Shown in pieces: positions 16,686 through 25,908 of a DNA stretch of 64,000 nt. The stretch covers positions 124,001-188,000 of the forward strand of contig JAVKBW010000046.1 in NCBI GenBank assembly GCA_040222995.1, read 5' to 3'. Source of the stretch: JAVKBW01 sp040222995. Lineage in GTDB: Bacteria > Pseudomonadota > Alphaproteobacteria > UBA8366 > Aestuariispiraceae. Every line of letters begins with the position of its first letter. Positions within the stretch are counted from its first letter, which is position 1. The notes under the pieces were generated by a model. It was not told where the DNA came from and did no database searches. It saw nothing but the letters and a program-made list of their open reading frames with translations. Position numbers and translations under genes: made by a program.

Positions 16686-17899
16686 GCATCGCTTTCGTGC
16701 TGAAGGGCTATCCGCGCCTGTCCGAAACCTTCATCGCGCAGGAAATCCTGGGGCTGCAGCGCCGCGGCCTCGACATCGAAATCTATTCGTTGCGCCACCC
16801 GACCGATGACCGCCGTCACCCGGTGCATGACGAAATCACCTGTCCGGTGCATTACCTGCCGGAATATCTGCATGACGAACCGCTGCGGGTGTTCCGGGCC
16901 TGGCGCACGGCCCGCGCCCTGCCCGGCTATGCGAAGGCTTTCGCCGTCTGGCGGGCCGATCTGCGCCGCGACGTCACCCGCAACCGGGTGCGCCGGTTCG
17001 GACAGGCCTGCGTGCTGGCCGCCGAACTGCCGGAAACGACGCAGCGCCTGCATTTCCACTTTCTGCACACGCCGGGTTCGACGGCGCGCTATGCGGCGCT
17101 GATGCGCGGCCTGCCGCTCAGCGGATCGGCCCATGCGAAGGATATCTGGACCATTCCGGACTGGGAGAAGCGCGAGAAACTGGCCGATATCGACTTTCTG
17201 GCGACCTGCACGGCGTCCGGCGCGGCGCATCTTAAATCTCTGTCCGACGATTCGGCGAAGGTGTTGCTTGCTTATCACGGGCTCGATCTTTCCCGGTTTT
17301 CCAGCCCCGGAAGGCCGGACCAGACCCGCGACGGGACGGACCCCGACAATCCGGTTCGCCTGCTGTCGGTCGGCCGGGCGGTGCCGAAAAAGGGCTATGA
17401 CGACCTGATCGCCGGCCTCGCCCGTCTGCCGGACGGGTTGTCATGGTCTTTGACCCATATCGGTGGTGGCGCGGCGCTGGCCGGGTTGAAACAGGCGGCC
17501 GAAAAACACGGCCTGTCCGGCCGCATCGACTGGCGCGGCGCGCTCGCCCAGTCGGATGTGCTGGAGGCGCTGCGCGATGCCGATCTGTTCGTCCTGCCCA
17601 GCAAGATCGCCGGCGACGGCGACCGCGACGGCCTCCCGAACGTATTGATGGAAGCCGCCAGCCAGGCCCTGCCGGCGCTGGCGACGAATATTTCCGGCAT
17701 TCCGGAATTCATCGAAACGGATAAAAACGGGGTGATGGTCGAACAGGGCGCACCGACGGCGCTGGCTGAGGCGCTGCAACGGCTGATCGGCGATCCCGCC
17801 CTGCGGACCCGTCTCGGCCGCGCCGCCGAAACCCGGGTGCGAACGGAATTCGATGCCGAAACCTGCCTGAATGATCTCGAAAACAGGTTTAAAGCCTAA
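16682..17899 (+). CDS. Glycosyltransferase family 4 (WcaL-like)
   Basis: A 405-residue GT-B fold retaining glycosyltransferase. The N-terminus VLKGYPRLSETFIAQEI is typical of WcaL/exopolysaccharide glycosyltransferases. The C-terminal nucleotide-sugar half has SVGRAVPKKGYDDLI and the GT4 E-x7-E-type region near DGLPNVLMEAASQ around residue 325. Start ATG 16682 overlaps the preceding TGA as ATGA. Cytoplasmic or membrane-peripheral, transferring a sugar to a lipid- or sugar-linked acceptor. Donor and acceptor cannot be inferred. Confidence 0.9.
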   Translation: MSIAFVLKGYPRLSETFIAQEILGLQRRGLDIEIYSLRHPTDDRRHPVHDEITCPVHYLPEYLHDEPLRVFRAWRTARALPGYAKAFAVWRADLRRDVTRNRVRRFGQACVLAAELPETTQRLHFHFLHTPGSTARYAALMRGLPLSGSAHAKDIWTIPDWEKREKLADIDFLATCTASGAAHLKSLSDDSAKVLLAYHGLDLSRFSSPGRPDQTRDGTDPDNPVRLLSVGRAVPKKGYDDLIAGLARLPDGLSWSLTHIGGGAALAGLKQAAEKHGLSGRIDWRGALAQSDVLEALRDADLFVLPSKIAGDGDRDGLPNVLMEAASQALPALATNISGIPEFIETDKNGVMVEQGAPTALAEALQRLIGDPALRTRLGRAAETRVRTEFDAETCLNDLENRFKA

Positions 17900-17909
17900 T
17901 AAAGACACC

Positions 17910-19046
17910 ATGAAACGTATCGCCTTTTATGCACCGATGAAGCCGCCCGACCATCCGACGCCGTCCGGCGACCGGGAAATGGCGCGCGCGCTGATCGCCG
18001 CCCTGCAACAGGCGGGCTATTCGGTCGACCTTGTCAGCCGGCTGCAAAGCCGTGACGGCAAGGGCGATCCGCAGACCCAGCGGCGCATCCGCGACTACGC
18101 CGCGCGCGAGGCGGAAAGGCTTGCTGGACTGTTCGATTCAGAAGAGCCGCCAGACCTTTGGTTTACCTATCATTTGTACCACAAGGCGCCGGATTTGCTG
18201 GGCCCCGCCCTGTCGGAAAAGCACGGCATTCCCTATGTTGTGGCGGAAGCCAGCCTCGCCGCCAAGCGCAGGGACGGGCCCTGGGCCGACGGCTACGCGC
18301 AATCGCTGGCCGCAATCCGCCGGGCCGACCGGATTTTCCAGCTCAACCCGGATGACAGCGACGGGCTGCGCAATACGATCGGTTGTGCGCTGCCGATCGT
18401 GCCGCTCGACCCGTTTCTGGTCGACCCGCCGACGGCCCTGGGCGAGGAAAAAAGGCAGCAGATCCGGCGGGAGATGGCGGAAAATCATGGTCTCGACGAT
18501 GCCTGGCCCTGGCTTCTGGCGGTCGGCATGATGCGCGACGACGCGAAACGGCAATCATACGCATTGTTGGCAAAGGCGCTGGCATTGGCGGGCGTTACAA
18601 AACCGCTGCTGATTGTCGGCGACGGCCCGGCACGGCCGGAAATCGAAACGCTGTTTTCCGGGCGACGGCAGACCGCCTTTCTCGGCGCGCTCGACCGTGA
18701 CCGGCTGAACGAGATCTACGGTATCGCCGATCTTCTGGTCTGGCCGGCGATCAGCGAGGCCTATGGCATGGCGCTGCTGGAAGCGCAGGCATCGGGCCTG
18801 CCGGTGGTCGCGGGCGACCGGCCCGGCGTCGCCGGCATCGTCCGTCACGGCGAAACCGGTCTTTTGACCCCGGAAGGCGATGCCGAGGCCTTCGGAAAGG
18901 CGGTCAGCCAACTTGTTGCGGACGCAAGCATGTGCCTGACCATGAGCATTGCCGCGGTTGCCGGCGTCCACAAGCGACATTCGCTGTCTGCTGCGGCGGC
19001 CTGTCTGAAGCAGGCGCTCGATCCGCTGATGGAGCGCGAAAAATGA
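17910..19046 (+). CDS. Glycosyltransferase family 4
   Basis: A 378-residue GT-B glycosyltransferase. The N-terminal acceptor domain starts MKRIAFYAPMKPPDHPTPSG. The donor domain shows LLIVGDGPARPEIE, AFLGALDRDRLNEIY and the GT4 signature SEAYGMALLEAQASGLPVV near residue 285. The start at 17910 gives the natural beta-strand N-terminus and lies 10 nt after the previous stop. The 3' end overlaps the histidine phosphatase start by 4 nt. Probably adds a second sugar in the pathway of its neighbours. Confidence 0.9.
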   Translation: MKRIAFYAPMKPPDHPTPSGDREMARALIAALQQAGYSVDLVSRLQSRDGKGDPQTQRRIRDYAAREAERLAGLFDSEEPPDLWFTYHLYHKAPDLLGPALSEKHGIPYVVAEASLAAKRRDGPWADGYAQSLAAIRRADRIFQLNPDDSDGLRNTIGCALPIVPLDPFLVDPPTALGEEKRQQIRREMAENHGLDDAWPWLLAVGMMRDDAKRQSYALLAKALALAGVTKPLLIVGDGPARPEIETLFSGRRQTAFLGALDRDRLNEIYGIADLLVWPAISEAYGMALLEAQASGLPVVAGDRPGVAGIVRHGETGLLTPEGDAEAFGKAVSQLVADASMCLTMSIAAVAGVHKRHSLSAAAACLKQALDPLMEREK

Positions 19047-19636
19047 CCCTTCTGGCGCTGATCCGGCACGGACCGACGGACTGGAACCGGGAAAAACGGT
19101 TGCAGGGCCGGGTCGATAACGGCCTCAGCGAGGCGGGCCGGACGGCTGTTTCAGAATGGCGTCTGCCGCCGGATCTAAATGGATTTGAATGGATTGCAAG
19201 CCCGCTTTCGCGTGCCGTGGAAACAGCAAGGATTCTGACAGGTAAAACCGTGCCGACCGACCCGCGTCTGACGGAAATGTCGTTCGGCGACTGGGAAGGC
19301 CAGGTTCTGGATGAATTGCGGACGTCGCTCGGCGCGTCGATGGTGGAAAACGAGGCGCGCGGGCTCGATTTCCTGCCGCCGGGTGGCGAAAGCCCGCGCA
19401 TGGTGATCGAAAGGCTGGAAGGATTCTGGCAGGATATCGCCCGATCCGAAAAGCCGACCATCGCGGTCTGCCACAAGGCCGTGATCCGGGCCTGTTACGC
19501 CGCCGCCACCGGCTGGAACATGAAAAACAAGCCGCCAAACAGGCTGGAAAACGGCTGTGCGCAGGTCTTCGCCGTTACCGGATCGGGCGGCATAACGGTC
19601 AAGGCGTTGAATGTGTCGTTGACAGGTGAAAGATAA
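19043..19636 (+). CDS. Histidine phosphatase family protein
   Basis: A 197-residue phosphoglycerate-mutase-like phosphatase. The catalytic His is H9 in LIRHGPTDWN, the second basic patch is SPLSRAVETA, the acidic residue lies in EMSFGDWEG and the distal His in AVCHKAVIR. ATG 19043 overlaps the previous TGA; the end (TAA) shares one nucleotide with the ATG of the next glycosyltransferase. In this setting it may remove phosphate from a sugar-phosphate or a lipid-linked intermediate. Inference only; the family is functionally broad. Confidence 0.88.
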   Translation: MTLLALIRHGPTDWNREKRLQGRVDNGLSEAGRTAVSEWRLPPDLNGFEWIASPLSRAVETARILTGKTVPTDPRLTEMSFGDWEGQVLDELRTSLGASMVENEARGLDFLPPGGESPRMVIERLEGFWQDIARSEKPTIAVCHKAVIRACYAAATGWNMKNKPPNRLENGCAQVFAVTGSGGITVKALNVSLTGER

Positions 19637-20790
19637 TGAAGGCGCCACACCTGTTTTTTTACATACAACACCTATTGGGCATCGGTCATCAGGTGCGCGC
19701 GAAAACGCTGGCATCTGCCTGCGCCGATGCCGGCTTCCATGTCGATCTGGCCGATGGCGGCATAAACACGGGTAGCGCCGACCCTTCAACAGGCATTGTC
19801 CGGCATCCCCTGCCGGTGGCGAAAGCGGCGGATGCCGCGTTCAGCGGCGTCGTCGATGTGGACGGCAACCCGATTGACGAGGCATGGAAAACCCGGCGAC
19901 GTGACCGCCTGCTGGCGCTGTTTGCGGAAACCCGGCCCGATCTGCTGCTGATCGAGGGCTTTCCGTTCGCGCGGCGCGCCTTCCGGTTCGAACTGGTGCC
20001 CCTGCTGCAGGCGGCCCGCGACGCCGGCGTGCCGGCGGCGGTGTCGGTGCGTGATATCATCCAGCCGAAACGCCCCGACAGGGTGCCGGAAGTGCTGGAC
20101 TGGCTGGACCGCTATGTCGATCTGGTGCTGGTGCACGGCGATGCCGCGCTGATCCCCTTTTCCGTCAGCTTTCCGGCCGCCGGGCGGATTACGCCCCGGC
20201 TGGTCCATACCGGGTATGTCTCCGCGACGACGCCCCGGCCGGCGACAGCGGACCGCACCGGCGTCGTGGTTTCCGGTGGGGGTGGTGCGGTTGCGTCAGG
20301 ATTGTTCGACGCTGCCGCCGAAGCGGCGAAAAGGCTCGATGGCCGGTACGGGAAGTGGCGGCTGCTGGTCGGGCCGAACCACCCGGCGGCGCACGCCGAC
20401 CATCTTCGCCGGATGGCCATCGCTGGGGATATTCTGGTAGAACCGGCCCGGGCCGATTTCCGCGCCCTGCTGCAAACCAGCGCGGTGTCGGTCAGCCAGG
20501 CCGGTTACAACACGGCGACGGATTTGCTGGCGACGGCGACGCCCGCCGTCCTCGTGCCGTTCGAGGAGGCCGGGCAGAAAGAGCAGCGACTGCGGGCCGA
20601 CCGTCTGGAAGCCGCGGGACGGGCGGTGACAGTTGGCGGAGCGGACGTGTCGGCAGCGGAACTGGCTGGGGCGGTTGAGACGGCGGCGGCACTTCGCCCG
20701 AACATCGCGCGGCCGGTAGCGATGGACGGCGCGGCGCGGTCGGCGCGAGAACTGCGGATGCTGCTGGAGGGAGGGGGCGATGACGGCTGA
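19636..20790 (+). CDS. MurG-like (COG4671-type) glycosyltransferase
   Basis: A 384-residue predicted GT-B glycosyltransferase distantly like MurG/GT28. The N-terminal YIQHLLGIGHQVRAKTLA contains the glycine-rich loop. The C-terminal donor site shows SQAGYNTATDLL and VPFEEAGQKEQ. Also present are VVVSGGGGAVASGL near residue 212 and SVRDIIQPKRP near 137. Start ATG 19636 shares its A with the preceding TAA; the gene overlaps the deacetylase by 11 nt. Probably acts on a membrane-associated or phosphate-bearing sugar acceptor. Confidence 0.85.
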   Translation: MKAPHLFFYIQHLLGIGHQVRAKTLASACADAGFHVDLADGGINTGSADPSTGIVRHPLPVAKAADAAFSGVVDVDGNPIDEAWKTRRRDRLLALFAETRPDLLLIEGFPFARRAFRFELVPLLQAARDAGVPAAVSVRDIIQPKRPDRVPEVLDWLDRYVDLVLVHGDAALIPFSVSFPAAGRITPRLVHTGYVSATTPRPATADRTGVVVSGGGGAVASGLFDAAAEAAKRLDGRYGKWRLLVGPNHPAAHADHLRRMAIAGDILVEPARADFRALLQTSAVSVSQAGYNTATDLLATATPAVLVPFEEAGQKEQRLRADRLEAAGRAVTVGGADVSAAELAGAVETAAALRPNIARPVAMDGAARSARELRMLLEGGGDDG

Positions 20791-21550
20791 AAACCCGTGG
20801 GACCTGCTGACGCGGGAGCTCGACGCCTGGGCCGAGGCCGGACGGCGGGCGAATCTGTGGCTGCGCGACGACGATGCGACCCGCGATGGCCCACGCCTGC
20901 GACAGTTGATCCGGATCATGAACGATGCGCCGTTAAGCCTTGCGGTGATTCCGAAAAATCTCGATCCGTCCCTGCCCGCCCTGTTGCGCAACCATCCGAA
21001 TGTGGCGGTGCTGCAGCACGGTTACGCCCATGTCAGCCATGCCGCAGAGGGCGAAAAGAAATCGGAATTTCCGGCTGGCCGTGACGGCGTAGCCGTCATC
21101 GCCGACCTGAAAGCCGGCCGCGGGATTCTGGAAAAGCAGCTCGGATTCGCGTTCCGCCCGGTCCTCGCCCCGCCGTGGAACCGCATCGCCGACACCCATC
21201 GCGCGGCGCTGGCGCCGGCGGGCCTTTTCTTCCTGTCGACCTATGGCGACCCGGAGGCGCCGTCCGCCGATCCGGCGGTGACCGATACCCAGGTCGATCC
21301 GATTTTCTGGCGCGGCCATCGCGGTTATCTGGGTGACGAACCTGTGCTCGACCGGCTGCGCCGCCATCTGACGACCCGCCGGCTGGCGGGCGCGGGCGCG
21401 GCCATCGACCGGCCGACCGGCGTGATGACCCATCATATCGTGCACGATGACGGCTGCTGGGAATTTCTGTCGCGGCTCGTGGCGCTTGTCGGGGACCATC
21501 CGGCGGCAGGCTGGACCGACCCGTTCGCGACGGAAGGACGGGCAAAATGA
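20780..21550 (+). CDS. Polysaccharide deacetylase family protein
   Basis: A 256-residue NodB-like carbohydrate esterase domain. The metal/catalytic motif is WLRDDD near residues 27-32, with QHGYAHVSH near 90 and the family's GFRP-like step as FAFRPVLAPPWNRI near 125. It begins inside the end of the previous gene (11-nt overlap) and its TGA overlaps the next ATG by 4 nt. No signal peptide, so it would work on a cytoplasmic sugar or glycolipid intermediate, removing N-acetyl groups. The HxxxH motif is degenerate compared with classical NodB, so activity is likely but not certain. Confidence 0.82.
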   Translation: MTAENPWDLLTRELDAWAEAGRRANLWLRDDDATRDGPRLRQLIRIMNDAPLSLAVIPKNLDPSLPALLRNHPNVAVLQHGYAHVSHAAEGEKKSEFPAGRDGVAVIADLKAGRGILEKQLGFAFRPVLAPPWNRIADTHRAALAPAGLFFLSTYGDPEAPSADPAVTDTQVDPIFWRGHRGYLGDEPVLDRLRRHLTTRRLAGAGAAIDRPTGVMTHHIVHDDGCWEFLSRLVALVGDHPAAGWTDPFATEGRAK

Positions 21551-22089
21551 CAGTGCACCGGTATGACAGGACAGGGCTTGTTATGGACGACCTGCGGGCG
21601 GTCGCCGGGCTGGCGATTTTCGGATCGCCGCTGGTGTTCCTGACGCCGGTGCCGTGGATCGCCGTCGCGCTGGGTCTTGGCGCGGCGGTTTTCGTGCTGT
21701 TTGCGATCCGCTGCGCGATCCGGCATCTGACCGTTGTCGAGGTGTCGGGCGACGGACTCCGCATCGCGTCGCTGACCGCGACCCGGCTGGACTGGTCGGC
21801 CATCGACCGGGTCGCCCTGAAGCATTACAGTCCACGGCGCAAAAGCGGACAGGGCTGGATGCAGCTCACTTTATCGGACGGCGCTAAGAAAATAGTAATA
21901 GAATCCGGATTAGATGGCTTTCATGACATTTTACGGCATGTTGCGACGATTATCCGGCGGAACGGGCTTGACGCCGACGTGGCAACTCGGGCCAATTTCA
22001 AGGCAATGAATATAAGTCTGCCGGCCACGGACGGAACGGGAATGGCCGAAGACGGGGAGACAACGGAACGTGACGGAAAACCTGCTTGA
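21547..22089 (+). CDS. Small membrane protein of unknown function
   Basis: 180 residues. Two adjacent hydrophobic helices (about residues 15-33 and 36-58) are followed by a basic loop and a soluble part with strand pattern TVVEVSGDGLRIASL, LDWSAIDRVAL, then MQLTLSDGAKKIVIES. This resembles PH-like or YcxB-like membrane-associated domains. No catalytic motif seen. It overlaps the deacetylase gene by 4 nt upstream and the ABC ATPase gene by 20 nt downstream, so it bridges the glycan genes and the transporter genes in one translational chain. Confidence 0.68.
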   Translation: MTVHRYDRTGLVMDDLRAVAGLAIFGSPLVFLTPVPWIAVALGLGAAVFVLFAIRCAIRHLTVVEVSGDGLRIASLTATRLDWSAIDRVALKHYSPRRKSGQGWMQLTLSDGAKKIVIESGLDGFHDILRHVATIIRRNGLDADVATRANFKAMNISLPATDGTGMAEDGETTERDGKPA

Positions 22090-23962
22090 GGTTCGCGACC
22101 TGAAGGTCGCCTTTCGGCTGCCGGAAGGGCAGATCGAGGCCGTCAAGGGCGTTTCGTTCCGAATCCGCCCCGGCTCGACGGTGTCGCTGGTCGGCGAATC
22201 CGGATCGGGCAAATCGGTCGTCAGCCAGGCGATCATGGGCATTCTGCCGAAAGCGGGCATCATCAACGGCGGCGAAATCATCTTCCGCGATCCGGCGAAG
22301 GGTGGCGTGCCGGTCGATATCGCGAAGCTGCATCCCGAAAGCCGGGACATCCGCGCCATTCGCGGCGGCCGGATTTCGCTGATCTTCCAGGAACCGATGA
22401 CATCCCTGTCGCCGCTGCACACGGTCGGCAACCAGATCTGCGAAGCGGTCGAACTGCATCGCGACTGCGCCGCCGTCGAGGCGACCGAGCTGGTCGAGGA
22501 AATGCTGCGGCTTGTCGGTTTCCCGGACCCGGCGCGGGCGTTGAGGACCTATCCGTTCGAACTGTCGGGCGGGCTGCGCCAGCGAGCGATGATCGCCATG
22601 GCGCTGGTCTGCCATCCGGCGTTGCTGATCGCCGACGAACCGACGACGGCGCTGGATGTGACGATCCAGGCGCAGATCCTGCGGCTGTGCCGGGAACTGC
22701 AGGGCGAGCTGGGCATGGCGATGCTGATGATCACCCACGATCTGGGCGTCGTCGCCAACATGGCCGAGGAAGTGGTGGTGATGTATCACGGCGAGGTCAT
22801 GGAAAGCGGCACGATCGAGGATATCTTCCGCGCCCCGCAGCATCCCTATCTCGATGCGCTGCTGAAAGCCGTGCCCCGGTTCGACATGAAGCCCGGCGAG
22901 CGACTGGTGCCGATCCGCGAAATCAAGCCGAAGACCGGGCATCTGATGGAAACCCTGACGCCCCGGCAGCAGCCGACGCCAACCGATGCGCCGATCCTGT
23001 CGGTGCGCGATGTCGCGAAATCGTTCTCGATCAAGAAAGGCAGCTTCTTCGGCGCGTCCACGACCGACAAGGTTATCGCTGTCGACGGGGTGACCTTCAG
23101 CATCCGGCGCGGCGAATGCCTGGGGCTGGTCGGTGAAAGCGGCTGCGGCAAGACAACGCTCAGCAAGATGCTGATGCGGGCGCTGTCGCCCGATCAGGGC
23201 ACCATCACTTTCAACGCGGACGGCCGCGACATTGATGTGCTGTCGCTGAAAGGCGACGACCTGCTCAAATTCCGACAGCGCATGCAGTTCATCTTCCAGG
23301 ACCCGTTCTCGTCGCTCAACCCGCGCATGACGGTGCTGGAGCTGATTTCGGAACCGCTGGAAATCCACAATATCGGCACCGCAAAGGACCGGCTGGAACT
23401 GGCGCAGGAACTGATGGAGCTGGTCGGGCTGGATATGCGGCACCTGAAACGCTACCCGCACAGTTTTTCCGGCGGCCAGCGGCAGCGCCTCGGCATCGCC
23501 CGGGCGCTGGCCCTGCGGCCCGAACTGCTGATCTGCGACGAACCGGTTTCGGCGCTGGACGTGTCGATCCAGGCGCAGATCCTGAACCTGTTGAAGGACC
23601 TGCAGGAAAAGCTGGGCCTGACCTATCTGTTCATCTCGCACAATCTGGCGGTGGTCGATTATATCGCCGACCGGATTCTGGTGATGTGCCGTGGCCGGAT
23701 GGTCGAACTCGCGCCGCGCGACGTACTGTTCAAGAACCCGATCCATCCGTATACGCGCGGCCTGCTGACGGCGGTGCCGGACCCCAATCTCGACAACCTG
23801 CTGGATTTCGAACACCTGATGAACGAGAAGGCGTCCGACCCGTCGGCCTGGCCGGCGCCGTTCACCGATGACGGCTCAACGCGGCCGGTTCTGCACGATC
23901 TGGGCGACGGGCATTTCGTTCGCGCGCATCCCGATTTCAACCCGAAGGACCTGGCGGCATGA
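22070..23962 (+). CDS. ABC transporter, fused double ATPase (Dpp/Opp/Yej type)
   Basis: 630 residues with two complete nucleotide-binding domains. The first has Walker A GESGSGKS (42-49), signature LSGGLRQR and Walker B LLIADEPTTALD. The second has Walker A GESGCGKTT near 357, signature FSGGQRQR and Walker B LLICDEPVSALD. Each ends with the oligopeptide-type C-terminal extension (HPYLDALLKAVP and HPYTRGLLTAVP). Fusions of DppD- and DppF-like halves are typical of YejF-like transporters. GTG start at 22070, 20 nt inside the previous gene. Powers the permeases encoded two genes downstream. Confidence 0.95.
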   Translation: MTENLLEVRDLKVAFRLPEGQIEAVKGVSFRIRPGSTVSLVGESGSGKSVVSQAIMGILPKAGIINGGEIIFRDPAKGGVPVDIAKLHPESRDIRAIRGGRISLIFQEPMTSLSPLHTVGNQICEAVELHRDCAAVEATELVEEMLRLVGFPDPARALRTYPFELSGGLRQRAMIAMALVCHPALLIADEPTTALDVTIQAQILRLCRELQGELGMAMLMITHDLGVVANMAEEVVVMYHGEVMESGTIEDIFRAPQHPYLDALLKAVPRFDMKPGERLVPIREIKPKTGHLMETLTPRQQPTPTDAPILSVRDVAKSFSIKKGSFFGASTTDKVIAVDGVTFSIRRGECLGLVGESGCGKTTLSKMLMRALSPDQGTITFNADGRDIDVLSLKGDDLLKFRQRMQFIFQDPFSSLNPRMTVLELISEPLEIHNIGTAKDRLELAQELMELVGLDMRHLKRYPHSFSGGQRQRLGIARALALRPELLICDEPVSALDVSIQAQILNLLKDLQEKLGLTYLFISHNLAVVDYIADRILVMCRGRMVELAPRDVLFKNPIHPYTRGLLTAVPDPNLDNLLDFEHLMNEKASDPSAWPAPFTDDGSTRPVLHDLGDGHFVRAHPDFNPKDLAA

Positions 23963-25896
23963 CGGGCTGGACCGCTCTCCGCGGCGTTGCCGCCGCCGTT
24001 GCTACCGGGGTGCTGATATCTGCCGCCGCCGCGCAGCAGACATACACCGAAACCCCGTATTTTGGACATGCAGTCATCGACGAAACGATGGCGCCGGTCG
24101 AGGAAAGATTGCCGGAAACGCCGCTGGTGGAAACGTTCGATCACAAATGGCAGCAAGTCGGCAAGCCGGGCGGCAGCATCCGCATGCTGATGCGCCGCGC
24201 CAAGGATACAAGACAGATGACCGTCTACGGCTATGCGCGGCTGATGCGCTATACGCCGGAGCTGGACCTGCAGCCGGATATCGCCGAAAGCATTGATGTC
24301 GAGGACGGGCGCATTTTCACCATTCACCTGCGTCCCGGTCATAAATGGTCGGACGGCGCGCCGTTCACGGCTGAAGATTTCCGGTACTGGTGGGAAGACA
24401 TTGCCTGGAACACCGAACTGTACCCGGTCGGCCCGCCCTCGTTCATGAAGGCGCAGGGCGAATATCCGAAGGTGGATTTCATCGACGACACCACCATCCG
24501 CTACACCTGGTCGAAACCGCATCCCGACTTCCTGCCGGGCCTCGCCAAGGCAAGCCCCGACTATATCTACGCCCCGGCGCATTACCTGAAAAAGTTTCAC
24601 GCCAACTACGCCGATCCCGAAGAACTTGAAAAGCTGGTCGAACTGAAAGGTCAGCGAAGCTGGGCGTCGATGCATACCAACGAAGGGCGGCTGTACCGCA
24701 ACGACAACCCGGACCTGCCGACGCTGCAGCCGTGGGTCGTGCAGACGGAATCGCCCAGCAACCGGTTCGTCTTCGAACGCAATCCGTATTTCCACCGGGT
24801 CGACCCGGCCGGCAACCAGCTTCCCTATGTCGATAACATCATCATCAACATTTCCGAAAAGAAGCTGATCCCCGGCAAGGCGGCGACCGGCGACATTGAC
24901 CTGCAGGCGCGCTATCTGCGGTTCGACGACTTCACGCTGCTGAAGCGCAACGAGAAACTGCACGGCTATGTATGCCATCTTTGGCGCATCGCAAAGGGCG
25001 CGCATCTGGCGCTCTATCCCAACATGACGCACCGCGACCCGGTCTGGCGCGACCTGTTCCGCGAGGCCGATTTCCGGCGCGCCCTGTCGCTTGCCATCAA
25101 CCGGTATGAAATCAACCGGGTGATCTATTTCGGGCTGGCGCTGGAAGGCCAGAACACGCTTCTGCCCGGCAGCCCGATGTACAAGCCGGCCTACCGCAAC
25201 AGCTATACCGATTTCGATATCGAACGCGCCAACGCATTGCTGGACGGACTGGGCCTGAAGCGCCGGGCGATTGACGGCATGCGTCGCCTTCCGACTGGCG
25301 AGATGTTGGAAATCATTGTCGAAACGCCGGGCTCGACGACCGAGGAATCCGACGTCCTGCAGCTTATCAAGGATAGCTGGCGCGACATCGGCGTGAAGAT
25401 GTACATCAAGCCGCTGAGCGACGAGAACATGCGCCGCCGGGTGTATTCCGGCGAAAGCCAGATGGTGATCGCCAGCGGCATGGAAAACGGGCTGGCGACG
25501 GCCGACATGTCGCCGTTCGAATACGCGCCGATGAGCCAGATCCAGTATCAGTGGTCGAATTTCGGCCAGTATTTCGAAACCAACGGTCAGGCGGGCCAGG
25601 CGCCCGACATGCCGATGGCCGAATTGCTGGTCCGGAAACTGCGGGAATGGTATGGCGCGAAATCGATGCAGGAACGCCGGCGGATCTGGGAGGAAATGCT
25701 GGATATTCATGCCGATCAGGTGTTTACCATCGGCCTCGTCGCCGGCGTGCTGCAGCCGGTCGTGGCGGATGAAAAACTTCGCAATCTGCCGGAAGAAGGC
25801 ATGTGGAACTGGGATCCCGGCGCCCATTTCGGAATTTACGGTCTCGACAAGGTCTGGTGGGATCGATCCGGCCAGACCGCCGATGCGGCGCAATAG
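23959..25896 (+). CDS. ABC transporter substrate-binding protein, family 5
   Basis: 645-residue periplasmic solute-binding protein (SBP_bac_5, peptide/nickel/oligosaccharide superfamily). An N-terminal signal peptide (MTGWTALRGVAAAVATGVL, cleavage after AAA near residue 26) precedes the mature domain. Family elements are FTIHLRPGHKWSDGAPFTAED near residue 115, DFRRALSLAINRYEI near 370 and ANALLDGLGL near 425. It overlaps the ATPase gene by 4 nt. Large members of this family bind peptides, opines or oligosaccharides; binding specificity cannot be read. The linked deacetylase and glycosyltransferases make a sugar-containing ligand worth considering. Confidence 0.93.
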   Translation: MTGWTALRGVAAAVATGVLISAAAAQQTYTETPYFGHAVIDETMAPVEERLPETPLVETFDHKWQQVGKPGGSIRMLMRRAKDTRQMTVYGYARLMRYTPELDLQPDIAESIDVEDGRIFTIHLRPGHKWSDGAPFTAEDFRYWWEDIAWNTELYPVGPPSFMKAQGEYPKVDFIDDTTIRYTWSKPHPDFLPGLAKASPDYIYAPAHYLKKFHANYADPEELEKLVELKGQRSWASMHTNEGRLYRNDNPDLPTLQPWVVQTESPSNRFVFERNPYFHRVDPAGNQLPYVDNIIINISEKKLIPGKAATGDIDLQARYLRFDDFTLLKRNEKLHGYVCHLWRIAKGAHLALYPNMTHRDPVWRDLFREADFRRALSLAINRYEINRVIYFGLALEGQNTLLPGSPMYKPAYRNSYTDFDIERANALLDGLGLKRRAIDGMRRLPTGEMLEIIVETPGSTTEESDVLQLIKDSWRDIGVKMYIKPLSDENMRRRVYSGESQMVIASGMENGLATADMSPFEYAPMSQIQYQWSNFGQYFETNGQAGQAPDMPMAELLVRKLREWYGAKSMQERRRIWEEMLDIHADQVFTIGLVAGVLQPVVADEKLRNLPEEGMWNWDPGAHFGIYGLDKVWWDRSGQTADAAQ

Positions 25897-25908
25897 GGGT
25901 AGAACAGG

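Noticed and set aside
21998..25893. Two very long minus-strand frames (605 and 744 codons) opposite the ABC ATPase and binding protein genes
   Set aside because: High-GC antisense shadows; Arg/His/Gln-rich, no motif, no start signal.
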